Positions 37,601 to 47,410 are shown, counted from the stretch's first letter. The stretch is 64,000 nt of DNA from Mesorhizobium sp. SCN 65-20 (GCA_001724355.1 MEEF01000010.1:62001-126000); one strand, 5' to 3'. Notes: generated from the letters alone by a model not told the origin. Program-made: numbers and translations.

Positions 37601-38443
37601 TTGGCGGAAGCATTGGAAAGCAAGGCTGCAAAGCCCGCACCGATGGACCGCCTGTGGGCGGATGACGCCGACGACCGCACGTCGGACGACCCCGCGCTGG
37701 TCGTTGACGTCGCCGGCTTCGAAGGGCCGCTCGACCTGCTGCTTCATCTTGCACGCAGCCAGAAGGTCGACCTGTCGCGCATTTCCATCGTTGCGCTGGT
37801 GGAACAGTATCTGGAATTTGTGTCCAGGGCCCGGGCACTGCGCCTGGAACTCGCCGCCGACTATCTGGTCATGGCGGCATGGCTTGCCTTCCTCAAGTCG
37901 AAGCTGCTCATTCCCAAGCAGCCGGGCGAGGAGGGCGAGAGCGGCGAGGAACTCGCCGCAGTGCTTCAATTCCGTCTGAAGCGGCTCGAGGCGATGCGGG
38001 ACGCTGCCGCCCGGCTGGTCAACCGCAACCGGCTCGGCAGGGACGTTTTTGCGCGCGGTGCGCCTGAGATGGTCATCATCGACAAGCGCAACGAGTATTC
38101 GGCGTCGCTCTACGACCTGCTTAGCGCCTATGCCGGCCAGCGCCAGCGCCAGGCGATCACCAATGTGCAGATCGCCAAGCGCGGCGTCTGGTCGCTCAAG
38201 CAGGCGCGCGAGATCCTGACCCGTCTCATCGGCCAGTTTAACGACTGGACCTCGCTCGATCATTTCCTGATCCGCTATACAACGAGCCCTGAGCAGCGGT
38301 CGACCGTGATCGCCAGTTCCTTTGCCGCGAGCCTGGAAATGGTGCGTGAGGGGCATGTCGAGATCAGGCAGCACGAACCGTTTGCGCCGATCTATCTGCG
38401 CGACCGCCAGCACGCCGCCCGGCAGACCGAAGGCACGTCATGA
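37601..38443 (+). CDS. scpA: segregation and condensation protein A
   Basis: A 280-residue kleisin that bridges the SMC heads in the chromosome-condensing complex. It begins at TTG with AGAAGG eight bases upstream. The N-terminal SMC-binding helix region is VDVAGFEGPLDLLLHLARSQ, then KVDLSRISIVALVEQYLEFV and LAADYLVMAAWLAFLKSKLL. The C-terminal winged helix is around QRSTVIASFAASLEMVREG-like sequence (read as STVIASSFAASLEMVREGHV). Its stop overlaps the scpB start. Confidence 0.95.
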   Translation: MAEALESKAAKPAPMDRLWADDADDRTSDDPALVVDVAGFEGPLDLLLHLARSQKVDLSRISIVALVEQYLEFVSRARALRLELAADYLVMAAWLAFLKSKLLIPKQPGEEGESGEELAAVLQFRLKRLEAMRDAAARLVNRNRLGRDVFARGAPEMVIIDKRNEYSASLYDLLSAYAGQRQRQAITNVQIAKRGVWSLKQAREILTRLIGQFNDWTSLDHFLIRYTTSPEQRSTVIASSFAASLEMVREGHVEIRQHEPFAPIYLRDRQHAARQTEGTS

Positions 38444-39174
38444 GCGAAGGATCGAACGTCGTTCCCTTCTCTGTCGAGGACGAGGACGGCGAGACCGTCA
38501 AGGTAAACCCGGCCGCCCGGCTGCTTCTGGCCGAGGCCGCGCGCATGGCGGAAGCGATCGTCTTTGCCAGCGCCGATCCGGTCAGCGAGCGCCAACTCGC
38601 CCAGCGCCTGCCCGAGGGGGTGGACGTTCCGGCGGCAATGGCCGAGTTGCAGCGGCTCTACGAACGGCGCGGCGTGAACCTCGTGAGGGTAGGGGACGCC
38701 TGGGCGTTCCGCACGGCCGGCGACCTCGCCTTCCTGATGAGCCGAGATACTGTGCAGCAGAAGAAGCTGTCGCGCGCGGCACTCGAGGTGCTGTCTGTAA
38801 TTGCCTACCACCAGCCGGTGACCCGTGCCGAGATCGAGGACATCCGCGGCGTGGAGACGTCGAAGGGCACGCTCGACACGCTCATGGAAACCGAGTGGGT
38901 GCGCATGCGCGGCCGTCGCAAGTCGCCGGGCCGGCCCGTGACCTACGGAACGACCGACAAGTTCCTCGACCATTTCGGCCTCGAGGAAATTCGCGACCTG
39001 CCCGGCATCGAAGAACTGAAGGGGGCAGGGCTGCTGTCGTCGCGCATGCCTCCGGGCTTCTCCGTGCCTGTTCCGCCGTCCGATCCGGACCTGCTCGCTG
39101 AGGACGAGGATCCGCTGACGGACATCGACCTCGAGGAGCTTGGCCTGTTGACACCCAAGGCCACAGATGATTGA
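38440..39174 (+). CDS. scpB: segregation and condensation protein B
   Basis: A 244-residue partner of ScpA in the SMC complex, forming dimers through two winged helices. Signatures: EAIVFASADPVSERQLAQRL, LSRAALEVLSVIAYHQPVTR, EIEDIRGVETSKGTLDTLME and GRPVTYGTTDKFLDHFGLEE. The N-terminal extension of about 25 residues and the acidic tail are common in rhizobia. ATGA overlap with scpA. A separate ABC ATPase gene follows 39 bases later, where tatA is usually found. Confidence 0.95.
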   Translation: MSEGSNVVPFSVEDEDGETVKVNPAARLLLAEAARMAEAIVFASADPVSERQLAQRLPEGVDVPAAMAELQRLYERRGVNLVRVGDAWAFRTAGDLAFLMSRDTVQQKKLSRAALEVLSVIAYHQPVTRAEIEDIRGVETSKGTLDTLMETEWVRMRGRRKSPGRPVTYGTTDKFLDHFGLEEIRDLPGIEELKGAGLLSSRMPPGFSVPVPPSDPDLLAEDEDPLTDIDLEELGLLTPKATDD

Positions 39175-39213
39175 CCGGCGCCGGTGAGGAACCGGCCCCC
39201 GGAGGTCCATCCC

Positions 39214-40317
39214 GTGAAGACCAACCAAGCCCAGACGGCAGCCCGCGTCACGGCGGGCGTGACTTTTGCCGCCCGCCTCGCCTTCGAGAACATCCGCCAT
39301 TCCTTCGCCAACGGTGCGGAGACGCTGCGCGACGTCAGTCTGGCGGCCGAGCCGGGCGAAGTGTTGTGCCTGCTTGGTCCGTCCGGCTCGGGCAAGACGA
39401 CCCTCCTTCGGATTGCCGCCGGCATCGAGCCGCAGAAATCCGGAAGCGTCCTGCTCAACGGCAAGGAGATCGCCGGTCCTTCGGTGTTCCTGCCGCCCGA
39501 ACAGCGCTCCATCGGACTTGTCTTCCAGGATTTCGCGCTGTTTCCGCATCTGACGATCCTGGACAATGTGCGCTTCGGCCTGACTGCGCTGTCGCGCGAG
39601 GAGGGGCGGCGCGAGGCGCTGATCGCCCTGTCGCGGGTCGGGCTGGAACACTACGCCGACAACTACCCGCATTCGCTCTCGGGCGGCGAGCAGCAGCGCG
39701 TCGCGCTTGCCCGAGCACTGGCGCCCCGGCCAGCCGTTCTGCTGATGGACGAGCCGTTCTCCGGCCTTGATTCGCGCCTCAAGGATTCGGTGCGCGCCGA
39801 AACGCTGGCCATCCTGCGCGAGAGCCGCGCCACGGCAATCGTCGTGACGCACGATGCCGAGGAGGCCATGCGCATGGGCGACCGGATCGCACTCCTGAAG
39901 GATGGCAGGCTGGTGCAGACGGGCAGGGCGGAGGATCTCTATCTTCGCCCCGCGAACCTGTTCGTCGCCGGGTTCTTCTCGGAACTCAACGTCTTTTCGG
40001 CCAGGGTTTCTGACGGCTATGCCGATACGCCGGTCGGTCAGGTGGAAACCGATCTGGCCGACGGTACGGACGTGTCGGTGGCGGTGAGACTCAATGGCAT
40101 GGATGTCAGCGAAACGACCGGGGAAACGCAGGCCCGCATCATATCGCGGCGCTATCTCGGAGTGGTCGAATTGCTCGAACTGGCGGTGCCGGGCGCCGAG
40201 ACGCCGGTCCGGGCGAGAATTAGGTGCGGCGCTTTGTCCAATAAATCCCGGGATATATGGCTGACGCTGCGGAAGGCGGACGTTCTAGTGTTTGAAACCG
40301 GCGGCGAAAAAGCCTAG
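39214..40317 (+). CDS. ABC transporter ATP-binding protein (iron/spermidine/sulfate importer type)
   Basis: A 367-residue ATPase. Walker A is GPSGSGKTT, the Q-loop is [13 protein letters not shown], the signature is [15 protein letters not shown] and Walker B is [13 protein letters not shown], followed by VVTHDAEEA. After residue 250 comes a regulatory TOBE-like domain ([17 protein letters not shown]-like region, read [17 protein letters not shown]). This resembles FbpC/PotA subfamily importers. No permease or binding protein is near. The GTG start at 39214 has GGAGG eight bases upstream. It lies between scpB and tatA, 36 bases from tatA. Confidence 0.9.
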   Translation: MKTNQAQTAARVTAGVTFAARLAFENIRHSFANGAETLRDVSLAAEPGEVLCLLGPSGSGKTTLLRIAAGIEPQKSGSVLLNGKEIAGPSVFLPPEQRSIGLVFQDFALFPHLTILDNVRFGLTALSREEGRREALIALSRVGLEHYADNYPHSLSGGEQQRVALARALAPRPAVLLMDEPFSGLDSRLKDSVRAETLAILRESRATAIVVTHDAEEAMRMGDRIALLKDGRLVQTGRAEDLYLRPANLFVAGFFSELNVFSARVSDGYADTPVGQVETDLADGTDVSVAVRLNGMDVSETTGETQARIISRRYLGVVELLELAVPGAETPVRARIRCGALSNKSRDIWLTLRKADVLVFETGGEKA

Positions 40318-40352
40318 ATCATTCCCCAGGAAACACTTCGAGAGAGACTTCA

Positions 40353-40571
40353 ATGGGTTCCTTTTCAATCTGGCACTGGCTGATCGTGCTGGTCGTCGTG
40401 CTGCTGCTCTTCGGCCGCGGCAAGATCCCCGAACTCATGGGCGACATGGCCAAGGGCATCAAGAGCTTCAAGAAGGGCATGTCGGAAGACGACGCCGACG
40501 ACACCAAGACCGTCGAGCACCGCTCCGACGAGACCGTGAACTCGGCCAAGGAAAAGGCCAGCAAGAGCTGA
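40353..40571 (+). CDS. tatA: Sec-independent translocase protein TatA
   Basis: A 72-residue pore-forming subunit of the twin-arginine translocase. One N-terminal membrane helix ([20 protein letters not shown]) and the [12 protein letters not shown] hinge precede an amphipathic helix ([11 protein letters not shown]) and a charged tail. First of three tat genes; tatB starts 33 bases downstream. Confidence 0.96.
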   Translation: MGSFSIWHWLIVLVVVLLLFGRGKIPELMGDMAKGIKSFKKGMSEDDADDTKTVEHRSDETVNSAKEKASKS

Positions 40572-40603
40572 GCCCGATCCTCCGTTAGCCGGACCGCATC
40601 GCC

Positions 40604-41299
40604 ATGTTTGAAATCGGCTGGACCGAAATGCTGGTGATCGCGATCGTCATGATCGTGGTCGTCGGGCCGAAGGATTTGCCACGCATGCTCCGCACCATGG
40701 GGCGCATGACGGCCAAGGCCCGTTCCATGGCTGGCGATTTCCAGCGCCAGTTCAACGAGGCGCTGAAGGAAGCAGAGCTCGACGACCTCAAGAAGTCGGT
40801 CGACGAGCTCAAGGGGCTCAACCCCGCGAACGAGATACGCAAGCAGCTCAATCCGTTCGAAAAGGCTGCGGCCGACATTCGCAGCGGATTCGATTCGGCG
40901 ATGAAGCCGACCCCGGCGGAAGTCGCCGAGGCTGCGGCTGCAGACGCGGCACCCCAGGCTGCCGAACCGCTGAAGACCGGCGCAACCGCAATGCCCGGTG
41001 TTGCCGGACCTGACGCGATGCCGGCGCCACCGATATTCCCGGCTGCGGAAGCAAGGTCGACACCGGCGCCGGCAGCCGCGGTATCCACCGAGCCTGTCAA
41101 GGTGGAGGCGGTGAAGGCGAAGGGTGAGCCGGCAAAGAAGGCGGCCGCTAAGGCCAAGACAGTAGCGAAGCCAGCTAAGGCGGCCACGGCGAGTGCCAAG
41201 GCGCCTGCCAAGGTTACTGCTGCGAAGGCGCCGACCACGGAAAAGGTGGCTTCCGGGAAGCCCGCCGCAAGCAAGACGAAATCAGGAAAAGCCTCGTGA
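40604..41299 (+). CDS. tatB: Sec-independent translocase protein TatB
   Basis: A 231-residue receptor subunit of the Tat complex. It opens MFEIGWTEMLVIAIVMIVVV with the GPKDLPRMLRTMGRM hinge that is typical of TatB, then an amphipathic helix. From about residue 100 the chain is a low-complexity Ala/Pro/Lys tail (AKKAAAKAKTVAKPAKAATA), longer than in E. coli but usual in rhizobia. ATG of tatC overlaps its stop. Confidence 0.95.
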   Translation: MFEIGWTEMLVIAIVMIVVVGPKDLPRMLRTMGRMTAKARSMAGDFQRQFNEALKEAELDDLKKSVDELKGLNPANEIRKQLNPFEKAAADIRSGFDSAMKPTPAEVAEAAAADAAPQAAEPLKTGATAMPGVAGPDAMPAPPIFPAAEARSTPAPAAAVSTEPVKVEAVKAKGEPAKKAAAKAKTVAKPAKAATASAKAPAKVTAAKAPTTEKVASGKPAASKTKSGKAS

Positions 41300-42183
41300 G
41301 CGCCGAAGACGACGAGATCGACAAGTCATCGGCACCGCTGATCGAACATCTGATCGAGCTGCGGACGCGGCTGATGTGGTCCATCGGCGGCTTCTTCGTC
41401 GCCTTCCTCGTCTGTTTCTTCTTCGCCAAGCAGCTCTTCAACTTGCTGGTCATCCCCTTCAAGTGGGCGACGCAGTGGGCCGGGCTCGATCCGCAGAAGG
41501 TCGAGCTGATCTACACCGCGCCGCAGGAATTCTTCTTCACGCAGATCAAGCTCGCCATGTTCGGCGGCCTGGTCATCGCGTTTCCGCTGATCGCCTCGCA
41601 GATTTACAAATTCGTGGCGCCGGGCCTGTACAAGAACGAGCGGTCTGCTTTCCTGCCGTTCCTGATCGCCTCGCCGGTCCTGTTCCTGATGGGCGGCGCG
41701 CTCGTCTATTTCTTCTTCACGCCCATGGTGATGTGGTTCTTCCTCGCCATGCAGCAGAGCGGCGGTAATGGCGAAGTCCAGATCTCGCTGCTGCCCAAGG
41801 TGTCGGAGTATCTCAGCCTCATCATGACGCTGATCTTCTCCTTCGGCCTGGTGTTCCAGTTGCCCGTCGTCACGACGCTGATGGCACGCGTGGGCATGGT
41901 CACCTCCCAGGGGCTGGCGGACAAGCGCAAGTGGGCGATCGTCATCGCCTTCGTGGTCGCCGCGGTTCTCACCCCGCCGGATCCGGTCAGCCAGATCGGC
42001 CTTGCCCTTCCCACGATCCTTCTTTACGAGATTTCCATCTGGACCGCCCGGATGATCGAAAGGAAACGCGAGCAGGAGAAGCTGGCGAGCGAGAAGCAGG
42101 ATGCCGAAGACGGCAACGCCCAGCAATCGCAGGCAGCATCGACCCCGCTCGAAGGCACAGGCAGCGGCACGAACGCCGGCTGA
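41296..42183 (+). CDS. tatC: Sec-independent translocase protein TatC
   Basis: A 295-residue six-helix protein that binds twin-arginine signal peptides. Motifs: SAPLIEHLIELRTRLMWSIG at the N-terminus, IYTAPQEFFFTQIKLAMFGG, GLYKNERSAFLPFL, and FGLVFQLPVVTTLMARVGMV. It has the conserved cytoplasmic and periplasmic pattern of TatC; the tail after residue 255 is hydrophilic. Overlaps tatB by four bases; serS starts 57 bases downstream after a small hairpin. Confidence 0.97.
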   Translation: MSAEDDEIDKSSAPLIEHLIELRTRLMWSIGGFFVAFLVCFFFAKQLFNLLVIPFKWATQWAGLDPQKVELIYTAPQEFFFTQIKLAMFGGLVIAFPLIASQIYKFVAPGLYKNERSAFLPFLIASPVLFLMGGALVYFFFTPMVMWFFLAMQQSGGNGEVQISLLPKVSEYLSLIMTLIFSFGLVFQLPVVTTLMARVGMVTSQGLADKRKWAIVIAFVVAAVLTPPDPVSQIGLALPTILLYEISIWTARMIERKREQEKLASEKQDAEDGNAQQSQAASTPLEGTGSGTNAG

Positions 42184-42240
42184 CAGCCCGATCCGCCGTC
42201 GCGGTCGTTTTCGACAACTGCCGCGACCGGAACCTTTTAA

Positions 42241-43545
42241 ATGCTTGATATCAAATGGATTCGCGAAAACTCTGAAGCTCTGGTCGAAGCGCTTTCGAAG
42301 CGTGGACAGTCGCCGGAGGTCGCGAGGTCGACGGTCGAAGACCTGATCGCGAAGGACGAGGCCCGCCGGGCCCACGTCTCCGCCCTGCAGGAGGCGCAGG
42401 AGCGCCGCAACGCCGCCTCGCGGGAAATCGGCAACGCCATGCGCGCAGGCGATTCTGCCCTGGCCGAAAAGCTCAAGGCCGAGGTGGCTGAGATTAAGGG
42501 CTTCATCCAGGACGGCGAGGGCCGTGAGCGCGACCTCGACAAGGCGCTCGACGACGCGCTTGCGGTCATCCCCAACATTCCGCTGGAGGGCGTGCCGGTC
42601 GGCAAGGACGAGAACGACAATGTCGAGATCCGCAAGGTCGGCATGGTCCAGCCCCGTCCGAATTGGGCCAAGGAGCATTTCGAGATCGGCGAGGCGCTCG
42701 GCCTGATGGATTTCGAGCGCGCAGCCAGGCTGTCGGGCTCGCGTTTCACCGTGCTGAAGGGCCAGTTGGCGCGCCTGGAACGCGCGCTCGGTCAGTTCAT
42801 GCTCGACCTGCACACCACCGAGCACGGCTACACCGAGGTTCAGGCGCCGCTTCTGGTGCGTGACGATGCGCTGTACGGAACTGGCAATCTGCCCAAATTC
42901 GAGGAAGACCTGTTCTTCGTGCCGCACGGCGATAGCCGACTGGGTCTCATCCCGACCGCCGAGGTGCCGCTGACCAATCTCGTGCGCGAGGAAATCCTTG
43001 CGAATGAGCAATTGCCGTTGCGCATGACCGCACTCACGCCGTGCTTCCGCGCGGAAGCGGGCTCCGCCGGCCGCGACACCCGCGGCATGCTGCGCCAGCA
43101 CCAGTTCTACAAGGTCGAGCTCGTATCCATCACCGACGCGGAGAGCTCGCTTGCCGAGCACGAGCGCATGACGGCCTGCGCCGAAGAGGTGCTCAAGCGC
43201 CTCGGCTTACCGTTCCGCACGGTCGTGCTGTGCACCGGCGACATGGGCTTCGGAGCCCGCAAGACCCACGACATCGAGGTCTGGCTGCCGGGCCAGAATA
43301 CTTACCGCGAGATTTCGTCCTGCTCTGTCTGCGGCGATTTCCAGGCGCGCCGCATGGATGCCCGCTACCGGCCCAAGGAAGAAAAGGGCACGCGTTTCGT
43401 CCATACCCTCAACGGCTCTGGCGTCGCCGTCGGTCGCGCGCTGATCGCAGTCCTCGAAAACTATCAGAACGAGGATGGCAGCGTAACGATTCCTGAAGTG
43501 CTGCGCCCTTACATGGGTGGCCTGGCCAAGATCGAAGCGAACTGA
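42241..43545 (+). CDS. serS: seryl-tRNA synthetase
   Basis: A 434-residue class II synthetase charging tRNA-Ser. The N-terminal coiled-coil arm (about 30-105, rich in E/R/K/A) grips the tRNA long variable arm. Class II motif 2 is [13 protein letters not shown] and motif 3 is [20 protein letters not shown]. Adenylate-site residues in TAEVPLTNL and [14 protein letters not shown] are conserved. Starts at ATG with no strong ribosome-binding site; two bases separate its stop from the surE start. Confidence 0.97.
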   Translation: MLDIKWIRENSEALVEALSKRGQSPEVARSTVEDLIAKDEARRAHVSALQEAQERRNAASREIGNAMRAGDSALAEKLKAEVAEIKGFIQDGEGRERDLDKALDDALAVIPNIPLEGVPVGKDENDNVEIRKVGMVQPRPNWAKEHFEIGEALGLMDFERAARLSGSRFTVLKGQLARLERALGQFMLDLHTTEHGYTEVQAPLLVRDDALYGTGNLPKFEEDLFFVPHGDSRLGLIPTAEVPLTNLVREEILANEQLPLRMTALTPCFRAEAGSAGRDTRGMLRQHQFYKVELVSITDAESSLAEHERMTACAEEVLKRLGLPFRTVVLCTGDMGFGARKTHDIEVWLPGQNTYREISSCSVCGDFQARRMDARYRPKEEKGTRFVHTLNGSGVAVGRALIAVLENYQNEDGSVTIPEVLRPYMGGLAKIEAN

Positions 43546-43546
43546 A

Positions 43547-44305
43547 ATGCGCATTCTCCTGACCAATGACGATGGTATCCACGCCGAGGGCCTCGCCTGC
43601 CTCGAGCGGATCGCCAACCAGCTTTCCGACGACGTCTGGGTGGTCGCACCCGAGACGGACCAGTCGGGCTATGCCCATTCGCTATCGATTTCGGAGCCGC
43701 TCAGGCTGCGCAAGATCAGCGACAAGCACTATGCGGTGAACGGGACGCCCACCGATTGCGTCATCATGGGTGCCCGCAAGATCCTGCCGAGCCCGCCGGA
43801 TCTCATTCTCTCGGGCATCAATTCGGGCCTGAACGTCGCCGACGACGTGACCTATTCGGGCACGGTCGCAGGTGCCATGGAAGGCGCGCTGATTGGCATC
43901 CGCTCCATCGCGCTCAGCCAGGCCTACAACTATGAGAACGACGAGCGCGTCGTGCCCTACGGCACGGCCGAAGCGCTCGCGCCGGCGCTTCTCAGGAAGC
44001 TGATCGCGACCGAACTGCCGATCGGCGTGCTGCTCAACGTCAACTTCCCCAACTGCCCGCCAGAAGAGGTGATCGGTCCGGTCGTGGCGAGCCAGGGCAA
44101 GCTGTCCTACGGCATCTGGGTCGAGGAACGCCGCGATGGCCGCAGCCTGCCATATTACTGGCTGCGATTCGGCCGCGACGAGCCGGAAGTGAAACCCGGC
44201 ACCGATCTGCATGCAGTGCGCAACAAGCAGATCTCCGTCACCCCGCTCAAGCTGGACATGACGGCGCACGAATTGCGCGATCAATTGGCCAAGGCAATTG
44301 CATGA
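43547..44305 (+). CDS. surE: 5'/3'-nucleotidase SurE
   Basis: A 252-residue metal-dependent nucleotidase and exopolyphosphatase. The metal-binding motif is [14 protein letters not shown] at the N-terminus, followed by [17 protein letters not shown], the catalytic [11 protein letters not shown] and [20 protein letters not shown]. It lies one base after serS; its stop overlaps pcm by four bases. The order surE-pcm-nlpD-like matches enterobacteria. Confidence 0.97.
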   Translation: MRILLTNDDGIHAEGLACLERIANQLSDDVWVVAPETDQSGYAHSLSISEPLRLRKISDKHYAVNGTPTDCVIMGARKILPSPPDLILSGINSGLNVADDVTYSGTVAGAMEGALIGIRSIALSQAYNYENDERVVPYGTAEALAPALLRKLIATELPIGVLLNVNFPNCPPEEVIGPVVASQGKLSYGIWVEERRDGRSLPYYWLRFGRDEPEVKPGTDLHAVRNKQISVTPLKLDMTAHELRDQLAKAIA

Positions 44306-44955
44306 ACATCATGTCGGACGACCGTGAAGGCTTCGCCGCCTTCCTTCTTCGCTTGCGCGGGCGAGGGGTTGTTCCGAAGAGCCTGATCGCCGCGTTCGAG
44401 GCGACGCCCCGGCGCAACTTCCTGCCCGGCCATTTCCATTCGCTCGCCTGGAGCGAGCGCATGCTGCCGATCGAGTGCGGCGAGGCGATAGAGGGGGCCG
44501 ACATCCAGGCCGCGATCCTGGCGGCCCTCAACGTCGAAGCGAGTAGCCGCGTCCTCGAAGTCGGCACCGGCACCGGTTACACCGCCGCCGTCATGGCGAG
44601 GCTTGCCGCGAGGGTCGTGACCGTCGACCGGTTCAAGACGCTCACCGAACAGGCACGGCAGCGCTTCGAGGCACTCGGCATCAGCAATGCGTTCGTCCGC
44701 CAGGCCGACGGCTCCAACGGCCTGCCGGGCGAGGGGCCATTTGATCGAATCGTCGTGTGGGCGGCCTTCGACAGCCATCCGCGCATGTTCGTCGACCAAC
44801 TGTCCAGCGGTGGCACGATGATCGCCCCGATCGGCCCCGAGGAGGGCGAGCAGGTCCTCTGCAAGCTGACCAAGATCGGCAGCCGGTTCGAGCGCGAGGA
44901 TCTCGGCGTGATACGCCTCCAACCCCTCGCCAAGGGCGTCGCCGCCGCTCTCTGA
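44302..44955 (+). CDS. pcm: protein-L-isoaspartate O-methyltransferase
   Basis: A 217-residue SAM-dependent enzyme that repairs isoaspartyl damage in proteins. The SAM site is [50 protein letters not shown] and [17 protein letters not shown] follow in the normal order. The N-terminal [20 protein letters not shown] contains the conserved RNFLP stretch. ATGA overlap with surE. The following gene is separated by a 158-base region that may hold its own promoter. Confidence 0.95.
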   Translation: MNIMSDDREGFAAFLLRLRGRGVVPKSLIAAFEATPRRNFLPGHFHSLAWSERMLPIECGEAIEGADIQAAILAALNVEASSRVLEVGTGTGYTAAVMARLAARVVTVDRFKTLTEQARQRFEALGISNAFVRQADGSNGLPGEGPFDRIVVWAAFDSHPRMFVDQLSSGGTMIAPIGPEEGEQVLCKLTKIGSRFEREDLGVIRLQPLAKGVAAAL

Positions 44956-45113
44956 GTGCACCGGGGCAGGATGCAGGCTGCCACGTGACCGCCGACGCGG
45001 CACCAACGAGTTTTACGAAGCCGTTGTTTTCTTTCGTTCCCTTAACTGACCAGTAACATTAACGCGCTTTAATCATACCCAGTTGGTATCGGGTAAAAGC
45101 GCGGGTCGTAGCG

Positions 45114-46391
45114 ATGCGTTTCAATATTCTGAAGGCGAATGGACGCTCTTTGGCGCGTAGTGGCGCCGCTCTCATTCTGGCCGGCGTTGCCGCCGGTTGC
45201 AGTTCCAGCGTTGCGCGATTCGGCGGTGGTGGCGTGGACGATCTGTTCACCGCCTCGACCTCCAATCAGCAGTCGATAATCAATCAGCCTCAGGCCTATC
45301 CGGGCGATACGCAGGCGGCTCCTCTCGTGGCGAGCAATTCGGGCTCGGTCAGCCGCGGCAGCCTCCAGCCAGTGTCGTCGCAGCCGCTGCCGGCTCCAGT
45401 CGCCCAGGCACCTGCGATGGCTCCGGCCGTTGCCCAGGCACCTGCGCTGGCGCCTGCCGTAGATCGTAGCGTTGCCCAGCCTGCACTGGTGCAGCCGAAG
45501 GTCGCCCAGGCCGAAGAGAACGTGCTCAAGGTGCCCGCCGGCAAGAAGCCCTTGCCGAACAACCAGCAGCCGCTGTCGACCGACAAGGTGGCAGTGTTGC
45601 CGCAGCAGCCGAAGGCGAAGGAAGGCACCACCACTGCCCAACTGGACGCGTCGACTGGCAAAAGCGCTGGTTCGGCCGGTGCCGGCGGCTACAAGGTGGT
45701 CGAGGGCGATACCCTCAACCGCATCGCGGGCAAGCTCGGCGTCACCACGGCGGCGCTGAAGGAAGCCAACGGTCTGCAGGACGGGCGCATTCGGATCGGC
45801 CAGACGCTCAAGGTCCCGGCGGCTACCACTGCCGTGGCCAAGGCTGCACCTGCCGCGGTCGACCCCGTCGTGACTAGCACGCCGGCACCGGCCAAGCCGG
45901 CCGTCGCGGCGGCCAAGCCGGCCGATGCTCCCACCACGGCGTCGTACACGCCGCCGAAGACCGAGCGGCTCGCCCAGCAGGCCGAACAGGGCGCCGAGGC
46001 CGCGCCAAACGCCACGGGCATCGACCGCATGCGCTGGCCGGTCCGCGGCCGGGTCGTGTCGTCCTACGGCAAGGGCGGCGGCAAAGCCAATGACGGCATC
46101 GACATTTCGGTTCCGGAAGGCACTCCTGTGAAGGCCGCCGAGAACGGCGTCGTCATCTATGCCGGCGACGGGCTCAAGGAATTCGGCAATACCGTGCTCG
46201 TGCGCCACGAGAACGGCCTGGTCACGGTCTACGGCCACGCCAGCGAGATCAAGGTGCAGCGTGGTCAGAAGGTGAAGCGGGGCGACGAGATCGCGCTCTC
46301 CGGCATGAGCGGCGCCACCGACCAGCCGAAACTTCACTTCGAAGTGCGCAAGAATTCGACGCCGGTCGATCCGTCGACCTATCTGGAATAG
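45114..46391 (+). CDS. NlpD-like LysM/M23 lipoprotein, probably a catalytically inactive amidase activator
   Basis: A 425-residue protein. It has a lipoprotein signal (LILAGVAAGCSS, Cys29), a Gln/Pro/Ala-rich linker, a LysM peptidoglycan-binding domain (about 195-240, YKVVEGDTLNRIAGKLGVTT) and a C-terminal M23 domain (about 300-422). The M23 metal residues are degraded: the HxGxD motif reads KANDGIDI and HxH reads KLHFEV. YGHASEIKV keeps one His. This is the NlpD/EnvC pattern, where the domain activates cell-wall amidases rather than cutting. Position after surE-pcm fits NlpD; no rpoS follows. A terminator lies just downstream. Confidence 0.88.
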   Translation: MRFNILKANGRSLARSGAALILAGVAAGCSSSVARFGGGGVDDLFTASTSNQQSIINQPQAYPGDTQAAPLVASNSGSVSRGSLQPVSSQPLPAPVAQAPAMAPAVAQAPALAPAVDRSVAQPALVQPKVAQAEENVLKVPAGKKPLPNNQQPLSTDKVAVLPQQPKAKEGTTTAQLDASTGKSAGSAGAGGYKVVEGDTLNRIAGKLGVTTAALKEANGLQDGRIRIGQTLKVPAATTAVAKAAPAAVDPVVTSTPAPAKPAVAAAKPADAPTTASYTPPKTERLAQQAEQGAEAAPNATGIDRMRWPVRGRVVSSYGKGGGKANDGIDISVPEGTPVKAAENGVVIYAGDGLKEFGNTVLVRHENGLVTVYGHASEIKVQRGQKVKRGDEIALSGMSGATDQPKLHFEVRKNSTPVDPSTYLE

Positions 46392-46432
46392 GAATTCGCG
46401 GATCGTCCGACCTCCATCAGATCCGCCAGCTT

Positions 46433-46462
46433 CGCCCGTCCCGCCAAGGGGCGGGCGTTTTC
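46433..46462 (+). terminator. Rho-independent terminator after the NlpD-like gene
   Basis: A 10-bp stem (CGCCCGTCCC / GGGGCGGGCG, one T-G pair) with a five-base loop is followed by TTTTCGCTTTC. It lies 42 bases past the stop. Confidence 0.88.
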
Positions 46463-46468
46463 GCTTTC

Positions 46469-46528
46469 GCACAAATTCAAAGTGTTACAGCATCCTTTGC
46501 GCGCCCAATAGGGCGCGCGGCGCTGTAG
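46469..46528. repeat. rhizobial intergenic repeat, copy B
   Basis: A relative of the unit at 27873-27930, sharing GCACAAATTCAAAGTG and GCGCGGCGCTGTAG. Here the centre forms GCGCGCCC/GGGCGCGC with loop TATT on the minus strand, followed by A-rich then T-rich sequence. It touches the stop of the convergent ATPase gene and may act as its transcription end. Confidence 0.75.
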
Positions 46529-47410
46529 TCAGTCCTTGAGCGGCTTGCCCGTGCGGCCGGCGAGGTCCTGGATGAACTGCCAGGCGACGCGGCCCGAACG
46601 GCTGCCGCGCGTGGTCGCCCATTCGAGCGCCTCGGCCCTCAATCGCTCCGGATCGGAATCTAGGCCGTGATAGCTCGCATAGCCGCTGATCATTTCCAGG
46701 TACTCGTCCTGCGAGCATTTGTGGAAGCCGAGCCACAGGCCGAAGCGGTCCGACAGCGACACCTTTTCCTCGACCGCCTCGGACGGGTTGATGGCGGTCG
46801 AACGCTCGTTCTCGATCATGTCGCGCGGCAAGAGATGGCGCCGGTTGGAGGTGGCGTAGAAGATCACATTGCCGGGCCGGCCCTCGACGCCGCCCTCGAG
46901 CGCCGCCTTGAGCGACTTGTAGGACGTGTCGTCGTGGTCGAAGGAGAGGTCGTCGCAGAACAGGACGAAGCGGTAGGGGGCTGCTTTGAGCAGGCCCATC
47001 AGCTTCGGCAGCGTGTCGATGTCCTCGCGGTGGATCTCGATCAGCTTGAGCGGCGTGTCGTACTTGCCCGAGGCGTTGATGGTGGCGTGCGCGGCCTTGA
47101 CCAGCGACGACTTGCCCATCCCGCGCGCGCCCCACAGCAGCACGTTGTTGGCCGGCAGGCCGGCGGCGAAGCGCTCGGTGTTGTCCACCAGGATGTCGCG
47201 CACCCGGTCGACGCCCTTGATGAGGCCGATGTCGACCCTGTTCACCCGCTGCACCGGTTCGAGGTAACCTGGATCAGCTGCCCAGACGAAACAGTCGGCG
47301 ATATCGAGGTCCGTTGCCGGTGCTGCCGGCGGGGCCAGTCGCGTCACCGCTGCGATCAAACGGTCGAGTTTGTCGTTGAGCGCTTCGATCGCCTTGTCCA
47401 TTTCAATCAT
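46529..47410 (-). CDS. DUF815 AAA+ ATP-binding protein
   Basis: A 293-residue P-loop ATPase. Walker A is LLWGARGMGKSSLVKA; RFVLFCDDLSFDHDDTSYK follows as the Walker B region; FYATSNRRHLLPRD is the sensor 1 region. It opens with MIEMDKAIEALNDKLDRLIA, a short coiled coil. DUF815 proteins are widespread in proteobacteria and have no settled function. It is divergent from yajC and convergent with the NlpD-like gene, ending at repeat copy B. Confidence 0.88.
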   Translation of the reverse strand: MIEMDKAIEALNDKLDRLIAAVTRLAPPAAPATDLDIADCFVWAADPGYLEPVQRVNRVDIGLIKGVDRVRDILVDNTERFAAGLPANNVLLWGARGMGKSSLVKAAHATINASGKYDTPLKLIEIHREDIDTLPKLMGLLKAAPYRFVLFCDDLSFDHDDTSYKSLKAALEGGVEGRPGNVIFYATSNRRHLLPRDMIENERSTAINPSEAVEEKVSLSDRFGLWLGFHKCSQDEYLEMISGYASYHGLDSDPERLRAEALEWATTRGSRSGRVAWQFIQDLAGRTGKPLKD

